The notes beneath the pieces are model-generated. The model was given only the letters and a program-made list of their open reading frames with translations, was not told where the DNA came from and did not search any database. Made by a program: the position numbers and the translations under genes. Positions 26,131-39,100 of a stretch of 64,000 nucleotides of DNA are shown in pieces. Every line of letters begins with the position of its first letter. Positions within the stretch are counted from its first letter, which is position 1. This DNA comes from Climacteris rufus (taxonomy: Eukaryota; Chordata; Aves; Passeriformes; Climacteridae), in the NCBI GenBank assembly GCA_013398175.1, contig VZRZ01000468.1, positions 621,616-685,615 of the forward strand, given 5' to 3'.

Positions 26131-26298
26131 TGTGCTGGTGCCCTCCCTGCCGGCAAGGACAGGCTGCAGGCAGCTTGTAGCCCACAGCACTTGTTCAGAC
26201 ATCCCCAAGGCTGAGCCCCCAGCACAGACCCCGAGTCAGGCAGCAGCAAACAGTGGGACAGATCACAGACCCAAACCAGGCTTCCTTACATTTGTATG

Positions 26299-26304
26299 TT
26301 TATT
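26299..26304 (-). terminator. CCDC186: Distal poly(A) signal of CCDC186
   Basis: TTTATT on the plus strand reads AATAAA on the minus strand. About 20-45 nt further downstream (26,280 to 26,255) the minus strand becomes G/T-rich (TTTGGGTCTGTGATCTGT), as expected for a CstF-type downstream element. Just beyond it the composition changes from AT-rich to GC-rich. I take cleavage to be at about 26,275-26,285. Other AATAAA hexamers on this strand within the 3' UTR lie at 29334-29339, 28850-28855, 28554-28559 and 27209-27214 and could give shorter isoforms. Confidence 0.55.
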
Positions 26305-28826
26305 ATTTCAAAGTACAGTATATACATAAGGTACAGCAATACCTTCAAAAACTTTATACAGAAACAGGTATCTACAAAATCAAATCAATAGACATTCTGT
26401 GTATAGGACTTACATACATAGATTGGAAGATTCAACATAGCTTCAGTTAAAACAGGAAAGTGGGAAGGAAACACCCATCCATCTTGGAAAAGCTCTAAAT
26501 ACCACCCAGCTCCCTCTGCAACACAGCCATCTGTCCCTGGACAGGTGTCAGGTGAGACAGGGCACACCTGAGTCCTTGTGCCACCACTGCTGGTGTTCAC
26601 AGTCACAGTGACTGGCACAGGAAGGCTGAAGGTCCCTTTGGACAGGCCTTGCTCTCTGAACCTCTCCCTACATCAGGTCTCTGCAGCATGTGGACACTCA
26701 GCTTCAGACCTGATGCACTGGAAGCCAGACATACCATTTTTTAAAGTTCTCTTTTTAGTTATGAACCAAAACATTGCAATGAAAAATATTTCAAGAGAGA
26801 TACTGCAGGTATTGCCAGCAACAAGCAAACATGATAAGAAAATATGCAAGGAAGAAATCAATCTCCAGTTTTCTGGACACTATAATTAAAAATATTGCAC
26901 AAGTCTATGTGGCAGAAAGCCAGTGATTTCTATAGCATAAAATGGTATTCTTCAGGTCAGAGGGTCTGGCTTCAATGACAGTGGTAGATCTTACAGAGGG
27001 TGGAAAAGCACAGGCAGCTTTCTTGTAGGGCCTCTAACAACATCTGAGCACCCTGAGTATTTAAGAAACAGATGTTTAAGCCTGTAATACACAGCTAGCC
27101 ACAAGCTTAGAATTTTCAAAAGCAGTCTCTGCCAATTACACATCTAATGGACACTGAATTTCAGTGACAGGCATGTAGCTAACTGCTCCAGGCTGCCTTC
27201 ATGATTAGTTTATTAATATGTCAGTGAATCTCTAAAATTCAGCTTATCTGAGGACAGGTTTTGATATCAGGTTTTATCAGATATCATAATACAGCTTCCA
27301 AAACAAGGGTAAGCGGGATGAGATTGCTACACCCACCCTGCACCAGCTGGTGCTCCCCTGTGTGAGCCACCCCCCAGAGAGGCTCCTTTCCACAGGAAGT
27401 GTTCTCCCCACTGCACCACCAGAATCACACCCTGACAAGCTACCCCGTGCAAACAGGGCACATGGCTTGCCAGCAACATTTTATGGCTGATACATCACTG
27501 CCTCTCAAAAACGAGGAACACTGTTATGGCCAAGTTGCTGGCTGGCCCCATCAGGTACTCCTCACATCCTGGGCTTGCCAGAGTCCCTTGCCAATGTGCA
27601 AGCCAGAATGACATTTCCATCTCTAACAGATATGTTTAAAATAACACCCGTGGATGACAGCTTTGGTCCATGAAAACACCGTGCACAATAAACAATGTGA
27701 TATTTTGGCTGCTTTGTGTGTCTCCATAACCAAGTTTTTAAAAAAGTCTGAGAAGTTACTAGTGCTACAAAGAGGAAGCAGCATTTCCAGCAGGGCAGGA
27801 GGACAGCTAACTAGGTTTCTCAACTTAAAATGAGAAAACAACCATGCCAAAAAGAAACAAGAATTTCCACAAAGCCATTGCACTGATTCCATCTGCACCA
27901 CACCCCTCCTTCATTCACACTGTACACCTGGAGAACATACATTAAAAGATTACAATATTAACATGGTATCTAAAATACTGGAGTCATTCAGCTCAGTGCC
28001 TGAAAACATCCAGGGATCTGGTACATTAAAGCATGAAAACACACACATACAAGAGCTAAGCTATGTTTTAGCATGCAAATTGTTCTAAAATAGTTTCTCA
28101 TCAGAAGATCTAAGCTCAGTCATGAACAACTGTTTGCTTCCTGGAAGCTGTGACAAATCTGTGTCAGCAGAGCCAGGTATTTTCCTCTTCACATCACTTA
28201 AACAACAGTAAAGCAGAGGTAGTCCCATGACTGGACTGGCCCAAATTCCCTAGCATTTCAGATAACCATTGCTCTCTGGAATTAGAAAAATAGATGTATA
28301 AAAACCCACCCAGATTAAAAGCTTGCAGTTTCTATATAATGCTTGGTCAAGGTTTTAAACATTTTGTTCCCACTCTCCCTTTCTAAAGAAATACTTAATC
28401 CTTTGACACTGAAGGGACCTGCCATCCCAGCCTCTTGAAGCTCTCTAAACCACAAACCAGGTCTTGATCCCACAAGGACTTTCAGAGATGCCTTATCTCA
28501 CTGTCTTGAACCAAATATTCAAACCAAATAAGGCTCTTTTGCTTAATTTTTTTTTTATTACAAAGCCCAAGAAACACAGTGACACCTGAAAATGGAGTTC
28601 ACACACCTAAGTCACCCAGATGTGTGATGAATTATCCTCCTCTGTGCTGCCAGATTCAGGTCCCTCATTTTGTGCAGGATGCACACTGTGCCTGCAGTAA
28701 GACAGATTCTCCTTCCATATTCCCATTTTTGATTAAAATAGCTAAAGCATTGCTATTGTAAATGTACACTGACTCTTTTTTCATGACAACAGGAAGTTCA
28801 AGTATTTAATAAAAACCTGAAGTATG

Positions 28827-28834
28827 TATTTACA
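28827..28834 (-). promoter_or_regulatory. Pumilio-type element in the 3' UTR
   Basis: TATTTACA on the plus strand reads TGTAAATA on the transcribed strand, an exact match to the PUM consensus TGTANATA. It lies about 1.25 kb after the stop codon. PUM sites are short, so this is only a candidate. Confidence 0.3.
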
Positions 28835-30083
28835 CTGTGATCTGATCAATTTATTTTGGTCAAAAGGCAATAGATACAGAAACTATGCATTTACTGCTGG
28901 AATAAAGATACTTCAGATCCTGTATATTACTTATTCTGGAACTAAAATGTGAACATGATGTGACTAATCCAAATCCTGTCACCTTGATACTCTTCCTTCA
29001 TCACCCTCTCAGCCACTGAAGGACTAAATAACAGTTCTCAGTTTGTGCCATTTTGACCAACTAACTCTTCACAACAGTAAAATCAAGGAGTTGCACAGAC
29101 TTCTGTGCCAATTTCACAGTTCAAAAATAGATTATAGTCCCATTTAGATATATTTCTCATTTCTTACCATTACTTTCACTGACTGGTCTAGCCACAGCTA
29201 ACAAGAAAATTTAGTTAGCTTCCATTTGTCTTTGAAAACAGATGCAATCACCATGTCTATGTCTACATGTCACAATGGGCAGCTGAAACTCCTACTTCTT
29301 AAATGCTGTTAGTGATGCAGAAGCCCAGAGAACTTTATTAACCAACTCTGATACCAGACTGTTTTAGATCCACATGTCCAAAGATAAAGGGTTTACAAGA
29401 TTTGCTGAACTGACATTGGTTTCAATGATACATACTCAAGAACTGAATCAGAAAACTTCTTAATCCCTTAGTTTTACTGTTGTTTCACTCCTCTGGAATG
29501 AAGAAACCAACCAGTTGAATGTTAATCTAAAGCAGAAAATATGCAATATCATGGCCACCACTTAAACCAAAATTTTGTGACAAAGCATTATTCCATGCAT
29601 GTACAAAATGCTTAATCAACCCAAAGATCAGAAATAATATGCAAGAAAGGAAATAATGTCTGAAAGCCCTTAAAGCTCAGTAACACTGGATATGTTCAAC
29701 AGCAACTAAGACATAATTGGCTTTGTTTTTTTCAAGCTCCATCATTAAGAGACTGATTAACTACACAGTGCAGAAATTAAAATCTCACGGCAACTCACTC
29801 CAAACAGTCTGCACTGCAAAGCATCTGTATGTCACTTCAAAAAATAGTTTCAGATAAATGTAGTGTGCAGTGAATTGCAGCAGTGCCTCAGGCTGGTATT
29901 GGGTAGACAGAACCACACTGATGCCAAATCCTGTCCATCTCCCACACGAGTGAGCCTGTGTGGTCAAAGGCTTCTTTTGCAAAACCCCACATGCTTGTGC
30001 TGGCAGGCAAAATGTGAAACACAGTGGTCTGCAGCACCTGCCTTTTCTGCATCTTCACGTTGGTTAGTCCACAGAAGTTTTAG

Positions 30084-30167
30084 TTATGTCTGCTTTATTC
30101 TCTGTTCCAGTTCATGCTTGTGTTTAATAAGCCGTTCTATTTCTGTTCCTAGAGTTTGCAGGTTTTC
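30084..30167 (-). CDS. CCDC186: CCDC186 last coding exon (residues 887-913, stop)
   Basis: The acceptor is TTTTTTCCCACCCCCAAG|GAAAAC. It encodes ENLQTLGTEIERLIKHKHEL and EQRIKQT, then TAA. The length is 84 nt including the stop. The C-terminal residues match the family, so the protein is complete at this end. Confidence 0.96.
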   Translation of the reverse strand, partial: ENLQTLGTEIERLIKHKHELEQRIKQT

Positions 30168-33100
30168 CTTGGGGGTGGGAAAAAAGTGATAGGGTAAGTT
30201 ATACAGGGAAAATGAGTCCATCAGCACAAAATGCACTAATAAGTCAAAATTACTGTTTATGTCAGCAGGTTGATATTTCCAAGTACCCAGAACAAATGCA
30301 AATGATTAGACAGAGTTGGAAAAAACCAAGCTCATTTCAAGAAAGGACTCGAAGCTCTTGGCCAGTCTTTTTTTGCAGTTGCTAAAATTCCACAGGATGT
30401 CTAGAAAGTACAGCATATAGGGGAATGATAATTACAGGAAGAGATCTCCAACTTGTGCAGAACACTGCAGCCCAGCTGGCTGCCTGCACACCATTTTCCA
30501 GCCTGCCACCTTTCCCTGGCAGCAGAGGTGCTGCCCCAGGAGCTCCCCAGGGCCAGGCAGGCAGAGCCCACACTCCTGGCTCCACATGACTGGGGCAGAG
30601 CAGAGAGACCCTGCCCTGCTGGAGGCACAGGCACTCCAGAACTTATTTCAAGCAGCAGCCCATTAGTACAGCATACTCTGAGGGTCCTGAACTGGAGGTA
30701 CAGCAGGGATCACACCAGTTAATTCCCTGTTTAATTCCAATACTATCAGTGGAAACAATTCACAACGAGCTGACTTCTGAAAAGCCTTTACGGCACACAG
30801 AGGAGGGAGTATCCCAGAACCACAAGAATGTCTGGAAGAAGTGGCATAGCTACTCACTTTCAATGTAATATTTTTCAGTAATGTATCTTCTAACACAGCC
30901 TGTAGCTTCCTGTTTATCTCTAAGGAAAGCTCCAAGGTGAGGCCACTGTCTGCAGGGTGAGATGTGTACAGAGATGCCATAATCCCACCTCGCCTGCTCA
31001 AGTGTACTTTGTTGAAGTCAGAGGCCTCTGAGGACAATGTTCCGGCTTCCTCCCGCAAAATATAACTCTGAATAATTCTGGAGGATAAAAAAATAAAAAA
31101 AAATCAACATCATAGCATTACAAGGCAGAGAAAAGTCAGACACTGAAGTAACTTCAGATTCCTGACCTGAGTAATTTTATTTTCAAGCAGGACTGTATTA
31201 CTGGAAAGGCAGTAATAATTTACTCCTGCTAAATCTAAGTTGCAGGAAAGCCTGGAATAACAACAGTGATACAGGAGATGCTGGTAAGCTGAGACCCTAC
31301 AATGTGCAAGGCTTACTTATTTAGAAGTATTCTGAAATGGTCCTTGGGCAAAAAAGGTACTTAAAATGAGTCTTTACTTTTCTTTGTTGAAAGACTCCAG
31401 ACATGGAATCTCAAGCTTACTATACATGAGACAAAAATTACAGAGTCTTTTCTCAAAAGCCTTCCCAAGCTGTGATCATGTTCTCTGAAAGGGTACAATT
31501 TATACATGGGTATAAATGCATGGACTCACTAAACAAGGGCTATTTTTAACAGGCAACTACACTTTCCAGAAGCAGGTATATGCCAGCATTTCTCCCCTCC
31601 TAACTGAAGTCCCAGACATTATCCTGTGAGATGAGATTTCCATTTAACTAGCATCTTGTGTCACACATGAACTACTGACCACCTTTGGCTCAGATACATT
31701 GTTTGCTTGATATGTATATCAGATTACCATCTGGAATTATGCTGATTCCCCTTCCAAACCAAACACAATCAGCACCCTTTAAGCACATGAGGAAAATGGA
31801 CTCTGCTGTTAGCCAGTGGCAGCAATCCACCTTAAATCAGCCACCTGCTGACCATTTTACTACCAAAACCCACTTGCACCAGTCTTTTCCTCCTGAAAAA
31901 ATGCAGTAATAGCAATAATTGCCAAAAACTTGGCAATTACTGTAAGTGCTGGGGAAAGATAAGGACAAAAAAACCCTAAAACTGATTGCAGCTTTGAAAT
32001 CTACCATCACTGCAATATTTTTGTTTTAAACGTTTTCATTTAGACAATTACTTCTCTTAGATAAAATCCAGAATACTTCCCTAGTGCATCAGCTCAGCAC
32101 TGAAAATCTGTATGAACAGAACACAGAACATACTTGGTTTTTTTCCTGATTTCCTCCACCAGCTGTTTGATGTGATCCTCCATAAACTCCATCTTCTCAT
32201 TTTTTCGAGCATGTGCCTTCTGCAGCCTTAGTATTCTTTCCACCAAGACAGCCTTGTCCACCTCTGGGAAGCTGTCCACAGCCACTGCAGAGCCAGTGTT
32301 CTCCGGGGACCGATCCTCGGCGCTGCTGCGCGCGTTAAGGGACCCTGCCAACACATCCACGTCTGTAACAACTCCTCTGCTTTTTATGCCAGGGAAGTGC
32401 CCTCAGCAGAGCAGTGCATGCATTCACTACCTGCCAAGAGTTTAGGATGCTTTCCTCAGGATGCCAGCTTCCCTCCTATGTTAGTGGGGTTTTCCCCAAA
32501 GGATCCTTAAAACATTTAAATGCAACCTGCTGGCGCAGCAGGGCAGTCCCCTCCCATGGGTGTGCTGCCTTTGCTGTAAGGGAGCTCCCTTCAGTAGTGC
32601 CTATTAAATACCTTCATATTTGTTAACATTACTTTGCACAAGACTGAGATGATTTTAAGTATATGTTTTGGAGCAAAGTAAAATTACAATACTGTGAAAA
32701 CTGTGCAGACTCACAAAAGCCCATCATATAAACACTCCACAGCACTGATCACTTAGAGCTTAAAGTATTTGCTTTACTTTCTGTTGTTCTTTCTAAGCAT
32801 TTCTCTCTCTCAGACAGTGAGATTTCAGGACATTTTGACAGAACTATCCCAACTTGTAACCCAGAGATATCAAGAAAGGAAACAGATGCTGTTTTCGGTG
32901 CTGAAGATCACTACTTTAGTTCTAAGTGGACAGATAGTAATGAATTTTACATAAACCCACTAATGTCTCTAATGATGCTAATTGATTTATCATTTACACA
33001 GTTGCAACTGTCAATAGGGCAATTAAGCAATGTTGGAAGCCACTTTTGTTTTGCCTCTGGCAGCATATAAAAGGGTCCTCTATAGACTGGAGTCCTCTGA

Positions 33101-36100
33101 GCTTCCTCCAAACATACAAGCAACGAAATAAAAAAGGTAGGTATTTAAAAAGAACCAAAATACATAAACATTACACTTTAATCTCACAAAAAGCCCCTTA
33201 TTATCATAATAAGCACCTAGAACTGCAGTCAGCCAAGTGCATTTTGATGCTTAAAGGCTATTTTGTCAGTTTTAATGGGAGACTGCCCACACACTGCATA
33301 TGCACAAATGGCAGCACACCATGGCAACCTTGTTAGGATGGAAGGGCTGTTTGGCAGCCCTGCTATGAGCTCCATTACCTGATGAACTGGAACGGCTCCC
33401 CATGCTGCTGACTTCTTTGTCATAATTACCATTTTCCATCTGATCCAATTTCCTCCGTGCTAAAAGTGTTAACAAAATGATGGTTACCAACAGCATATTA
33501 GAACCTAAAAATTACTGTGCTACCCAACACACAAAACCCCTACTCCTCTATGACCTGCACTGATTTAACATGGCTTGACAACTGAAAGACAATGGTAGCA
33601 ACTCAAAATAAAGCCCAAAGCCAAAGAGCTCCCCCATCTCTCTCTGGCCACAGCCATGAAGCACCTGGATGTAACACCCACCATGATCCCTACACACTGC
33701 AGCAGCTGCCAGCTGAAAGGGGTAATGTCATACAAAGGATTAACTGGGAACAGTAAGATTTAAATTTGATTTTACTTCTGATTAGGACTGCCATGGAAAT
33801 AACTATTGAATGGCAACTCTGTTCCAGCATCATAACTGTACCACTACAGCCAGCAGAGTACTTGTGTCATAAGCACCACTCACTCAGTAGGGATCAAGAG
33901 GGAAAGCACACAGCTGTTCTAATATGCACAAAAAGGGACATGAACTTGTCTTGCACAATGCCAACAAGATCTTTTCTTTCAAAAAACACACTTCAAATAG
34001 ATTTGATTATCTTCAAATCTGTTTGCATTCAGAGCATATGCACTGTTGGCTATTTGATGACTTCTATTTGTGGACAAAATTAGTCATCAGTCTCTCCATA
34101 CCCAGCTTTAAAAACTGAAGTGTTCTGTTTAATGTACTAAAAAAATAACTATCACCAGCAATTCCTGGTACAGTCAGCAACTAGGAAACTTCCAGCAACT
34201 TTTGAATGTATTCCTACACAGAACAGGATCCATATATACCTACGGTGACATTTCAGCAATCAGATACATCATAACAGAGACAGCTCTTTTGAAATTAATC
34301 TTTCATTTTATGTCTAAACCCACTTCAAAAGTTCTGTTTAAGACTGAAAATCGATACAAAGGCCTGTACCTGCACTTTCCACAAGGTCTAACTTGCTCAC
34401 TCTCATTGTGTCTAGGGACAGGGAGAGCTCCAAGGGCGACACTCGAGCAGTGAGCACAGGCAGACACTGAAGGGGTTTACAGATGGGGCTGACTCATAAC
34501 TGAAAATAATCCCCACCTAGCTGAAGTTGTTTTGTGAGGTCTTTCAGGTTTGCTGCGTGCTTGCGCTTCTGGGTGGCCAGGTCATCCTTCAGCTCATCCA
34601 CGTGGGTGTGCAGTGCTGCCAGTGCCTCCTGCTCGGAGGCCACCTGAGCCTGCAGGGTCTCAACCTCCAGCTTCCGCTGAGCCTCCTCCTTCTGTAACTT
34701 GGTGCTCTGTAATTACAATCTTCTTTTCAGTCATATGAAAAAAAAATTCTGGCATGACCATACTGTATGCTCAACAGCCCTAGGTGCACTTCATTCACAT
34801 TTCACATTTATTATTTAGGCTGAACACCAGCACTTCACGAGAACACTAAGATTTGCCAACTATCTCCAAGACATCTCCATGATACAGCACAAAGTCTTGC
34901 AGAGCTGTACAGTACAGTCACATTACCTTCCTTGACAGACTAAGTTTATTACACATTATATTTATCTCATAGTACAAACAGCACCTGAGGAACAGTTTAC
35001 AGTAACAAATTTGACTGATTACAACCTTTTGTTTGTTTCAGTGACAGCTGCACAGAGAAACACTCTCTGCTCCCAAAAAGACAAAGAGCAACAGAGTGAC
35101 ACCTCTTCATTCCAGTGCAGTATGCCTCAGGATTTCTTTCCCCTTGGGAACATGAGGTGTTTGTATCCCACTGCTACTGCTGGCAAACTCAAAGAGCAAC
35201 TGCAGTCAGGTAAGTGAAGGCACAAGGTGGTATTCATGTGCCACATCTTTAGCTGTACCAGACATCTCACTACAGCAAAAACCAAGCTGCCCATTGTACT
35301 CACCAGATCATCTCTAATCTGTTGAACACACTCCAGCTGACTCTGAAGCTCTCTTTCACTGTAAGAAAGCTTATCCAACTGGCTCTGCAAGGAATTGTTT
35401 TCAGACTGAAGCTGTGCATTCTTACTGGTTAATTTCTCAGTGAATATCAATAGCTCAGATTCTCTTTTCCGACTACCTTCAATGTCCTTCTGAAGATCAG
35501 CAATCAGAGCATTGAAGCCATCTATTTCTTCCTTTAAAGCATTGATTTCTTGTTCATCTCTGTCAAAACAATCGTATCTCATTAGGGACAACCTGAGCTT
35601 AAAGACACGAAACCCTACTGAAATACAAGCATTCAGATCGAGTCCATATAAAGCAGGGGAACAATTAATGACCCTGGGGCATCTGTTAGTCACTGGATCA
35701 TTTAAATGTCAAGGGAGTTTCCACTTCATTTCATGACAGGCTGCAGTGCTGAAGTGACAGATCTCTGCATCCCACAGAAGGACGTGCAGCCATTAGCTCC
35801 TTCAAGGAAGGCCCCCTCCCCATATTCAACTTAATGAGCTTCAGACCAAGGTACCAACAAAACCCTCAAAACCAGATCTGGTAAGTAAGAGGAAGGTCTG
35901 CAAACCCAACAAAGGTGGCCATTCTGTAAGAGGGCTTGTCTTTAAGAGACAGGGAAATATTCCAGTTTGGAGTTTCTCTAGGATAGCCGTATGGTGAGCC
36001 CTGAAAAATCCTTATCCAAGCAGTACAGCTCTGAATCAAAGGACCTGTCTTACTCCACTGTCCCTCCCCAAAACACAAGTTCCTCCCTCTACAAAACAAG

Positions 36101-39100
36101 CTTTTGTTTCTCCCAAGTTTTGTTGACTCCCATTAGGAAGCTTTTGATCTATCACATGCAATCCATTTGAGTGAAAAATGCTGCATCTTCAGTTACCATC
36201 AACATTCTACAGAAAGTGTTTGAAATTAACTCCAAAATTAAATAGCTGTCAAAAATGTTACAGACTAAAAATGTCTCTCTCCCATTTGCACTTGCAGTAT
36301 TATTTCATTAGTTCTTTAGTCACAGGATTTTCTGTACCTTTTCTACAAATTTACTTTCTAACACCAGCAGAAAAAAACCTCAACTCTCTCACAGGGAGTG
36401 TGGATATTCAAATTTAAAAATAAAATTAAAATTACACAAAGCAAGAGCACACATCTCATTTAATTTCCTGGCAGACAGTATAATTATGAGGAGGCTCAAT
36501 TCAGTTTAAATCAACAACCCTGTTGATTTGTTTCTCCAAGAGGAGTTGAGACCCAGTCATTTGTGCTGCAAATATCTCACCTGTAGCTGCCATTTAAAAA
36601 CCTATGCCAGAAGGCTATGCTATTGTCAAATGTGTTGTTACATTATGACAGGAGGAATCTCTGCCTGGCAGTCAGGGTTGGACCAGATAAAATTAAATGT
36701 TTAGACCATTCTAAAAGCCATGTCTAGCTTATCCTTAAAGTTTGCCAGTGAAGGAGACCAAGGAACACTGGAGGTGATCAGTACCCAGCTCAGCCATAAA
36801 GTTCTTCCCAGCAATCAATGTAAAATCATCTTCCTCCAGTGAACAAGGACAGCTGAACAATCACTTTATAATATAGCCTTTTACACATTTCAGGATGTTT
36901 GCCTTAAAATTGAAATAAAAGCCAATATGAAATTTTTAGGAATAATAAACATTGTACGGGAAGGACACTGAAAAAAATTATCCAAATTGAATAGGAATGA
37001 GGGACAGATATTTAAGTATGTCTCAATTACTGAGAGGAAAAGATAACTGGAAAGACACATTTGTAGTTTCACACTTTAATTCATTTGGCAAGATTTCAAC
37101 TGAAAAATAACTGTTACTGATCCAAGTGTAAGCTTCAGTTGTCTCTGGCACATTGCAGCTCCCCTCAAAAGGCTGATGACACAGTGACAATACAGGTGAC
37201 CAGCACACAGCAAATGGAAAGTGGGTGACTTTCTAAACCCTGAGGAAGGCCTATAATTACTGAAATATTTTTCTATGATAAATGACAACTGTTTAACAGC
37301 ACAAGAGGGACACACGGGTGGTTCTGCTTATCTGACATTTATCTATCTCCACTTCTGCAACAGCACTAGAACCAGAGGAGTGGACAGCATTTGTATATCC
37401 CAGTCTACATGTACCACACAGACACATGACATGCTCAGACACTCCTGAATGGGGCATGAGCCCAACCCTCCTCTGAGGTTATTTCCATCACATTCCTAAA
37501 TGAGCAAACTTGGACACAGCAGAATGAATTCCAGTCCATTAGAGAGACAAGTGCTCCATACTGTCTGAACACAGCATCTGCCAAGTACATAAAATTGTCT
37601 TCATGAAATATTTCCATTCATCCATCACAATTTTAAAGCAATCTACCTTTTAAGTTTAGTTGATTTCTCCATCTTTCAATAGAACAAGCACTGGCAGACA
37701 CCTAGAAGACAACTTCCTACAGAGTATGCTGGAAATCAAGCACTTCTTATTTTAATTAGGAGAGACATTGAATTAGATTCAATCTCAATCCCCTCATTTT
37801 ATATAAGGGGCAAACAAGGCTATTTCCAATATTAGCAACACTGATTTAAATTAGGACAAGCATTCTTCAAATTGCAATGCATTTAAAGCATCAATAACTT
37901 CAATAAAGAAAACCCTTCCACATCTTAGACAATCTTTTAAATCATTACTCAAAGTGCATGGCTGTACCTCTGATGTTGATCCTGCAGGTGATCTACAGTT
38001 TTGACTCTGTCCAGCAAATTCTGAATTTCAGTTTTCTGTCTATTTATTATTTCTTTATACTTGGATAACTCATCTTCTGTCCTTAAACGCTCATCCTCTA
38101 GACATTTTACCTAAATAGAAACAAAAAAAAAAAGTATCAGAAACTATTTAGTCTCACAAACTTCAGAGCTAAACTATTCTGATCGCACATCTAGATTGTT
38201 GCAAAAGCTCACGTTAATTTTTGATAGCTCCAAGTAGCTTAGAACAATATCCCAAAGTACTGCAGATCAAATACAGTCAGAAAAATAAAACAGAAAAATT
38301 AAATTCAACAAGTGTGATTAACATTAGTTTTGTCCAAAGACTCAAACTCATCAGCCTAATGGACCAGGATCCACAGACATCTTTCTACAGTTACCAAGCC
38401 AACCCCTTACTCTGTGTTCCTCCCTTTTTCTATAGTCCTATGGAGCTACATCCCTGCTCTGGATGTAAATCTCCCTAATCTATAGCCTGTCCAAAAGTTA
38501 TGGAAAGCACAACCTCCTTACCAGAGGTTACCATGTATGAACTCTGGAAAATTCACTTCACATGTAGGTGAAGCTTACAAGTATTTTTCAACTCCAAAGA
38601 TACTAAACTTACAAGACATTTACTAAAATGTTTCTCAACTTTTCAGCCAAACGAGGTGCACACCACGAAACCAAACACTGTTGTGCTATAGAACAACTGA
38701 TACTCCCTAAAAAAGGCTATCCAGAGCCAGCAAGTAGGTATCCCTTCTAGTCTCATGCCAGCCAATCTCTAATCACAGTGTATATTCTGAAAGGAGTAAA
38801 ATTACAATTAGGAGATGGAATGTAGCCTTGTTCCAAAACCCAACACTGTGCCTTCAGCCCCCCTCCAAAACATTACCTTTGTTCTCAGTGTTCGAAGCTC
38901 ATCCATGCCTTCCTTAAATGTTCTCTTCAAGTCTTCCAGTTCTTTTATTTTTGCATGATGCACCTTTTTAAAGGGTAAAAAGCTTGTTGAGAACACTAAA
39001 TGTACAGTGGCATCTCAAAAAATAAAAAATCTAGGCCAATACAGGCCACAACAGCTGAGAGGGCTTGAGACAGAACAAGTACCCCAAAGGGTTGGTTGAC

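Larger units (their letters stand above)
26280..30083 (-). other. CCDC186: CCDC186 3' untranslated region (inferred)
   Basis: Downstream of the stop codon (30084-30086, minus strand) there is about 3.8 kb of AT-rich DNA without a coding frame or interspersed repeat. It has several candidate poly(A) signals, of which the most distal (26299-26304) is the best supported. From memory, the mammalian CCDC186 mRNA also has a multi-kilobase 3' UTR, which fits. The exact end cannot be fixed without transcript data. Confidence 0.6.
30168..34516 (-). other. CCDC186: CCDC186 introns between coding exons 11 and 15
   Basis: Four introns (30168-30857, 31078-32133, 32345-33378 and 33460-34516) of 690 to 1,057 bp contain AT-rich DNA. 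I saw no interspersed repeat, no RNA gene and no convincing extra exon. A GC-rich patch at 30,460-30,640 contains open frames on both strands that look accidental. Confidence 0.6.
34707..38876 (-). other. CCDC186: CCDC186 introns between coding exons 8 and 11
   Basis: Intron 34707-35303 (597 bp), intron 35560-37967 (2,408 bp) and intron 38111-38876 (766 bp) are AT-rich. The 2.4-kb intron is the largest between the later exons. It holds no recognisable mobile element or RNA. Confidence 0.6.

Noticed and set aside
25780..26249. Several overlapping 100-145-codon frames on both strands
   Set aside because: They coincide with the CpG-rich patch past the CCDC186 3' end and reflect GC content; none has a family match.
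1..26270. ADRB1, expected as the neighbour by human synteny
   Set aside because: No intronless seven-transmembrane receptor frame of about 400-480 codons exists in the window; ADRB1 must lie outside it or the synteny differs.
35560..35693. In-frame upstream extension of the exon at 35304-35559
   Set aside because: The acceptor TTGTTTTGACAG|AGATG and the split Arg codon join the previous exon exactly, so the upstream frame is intron.
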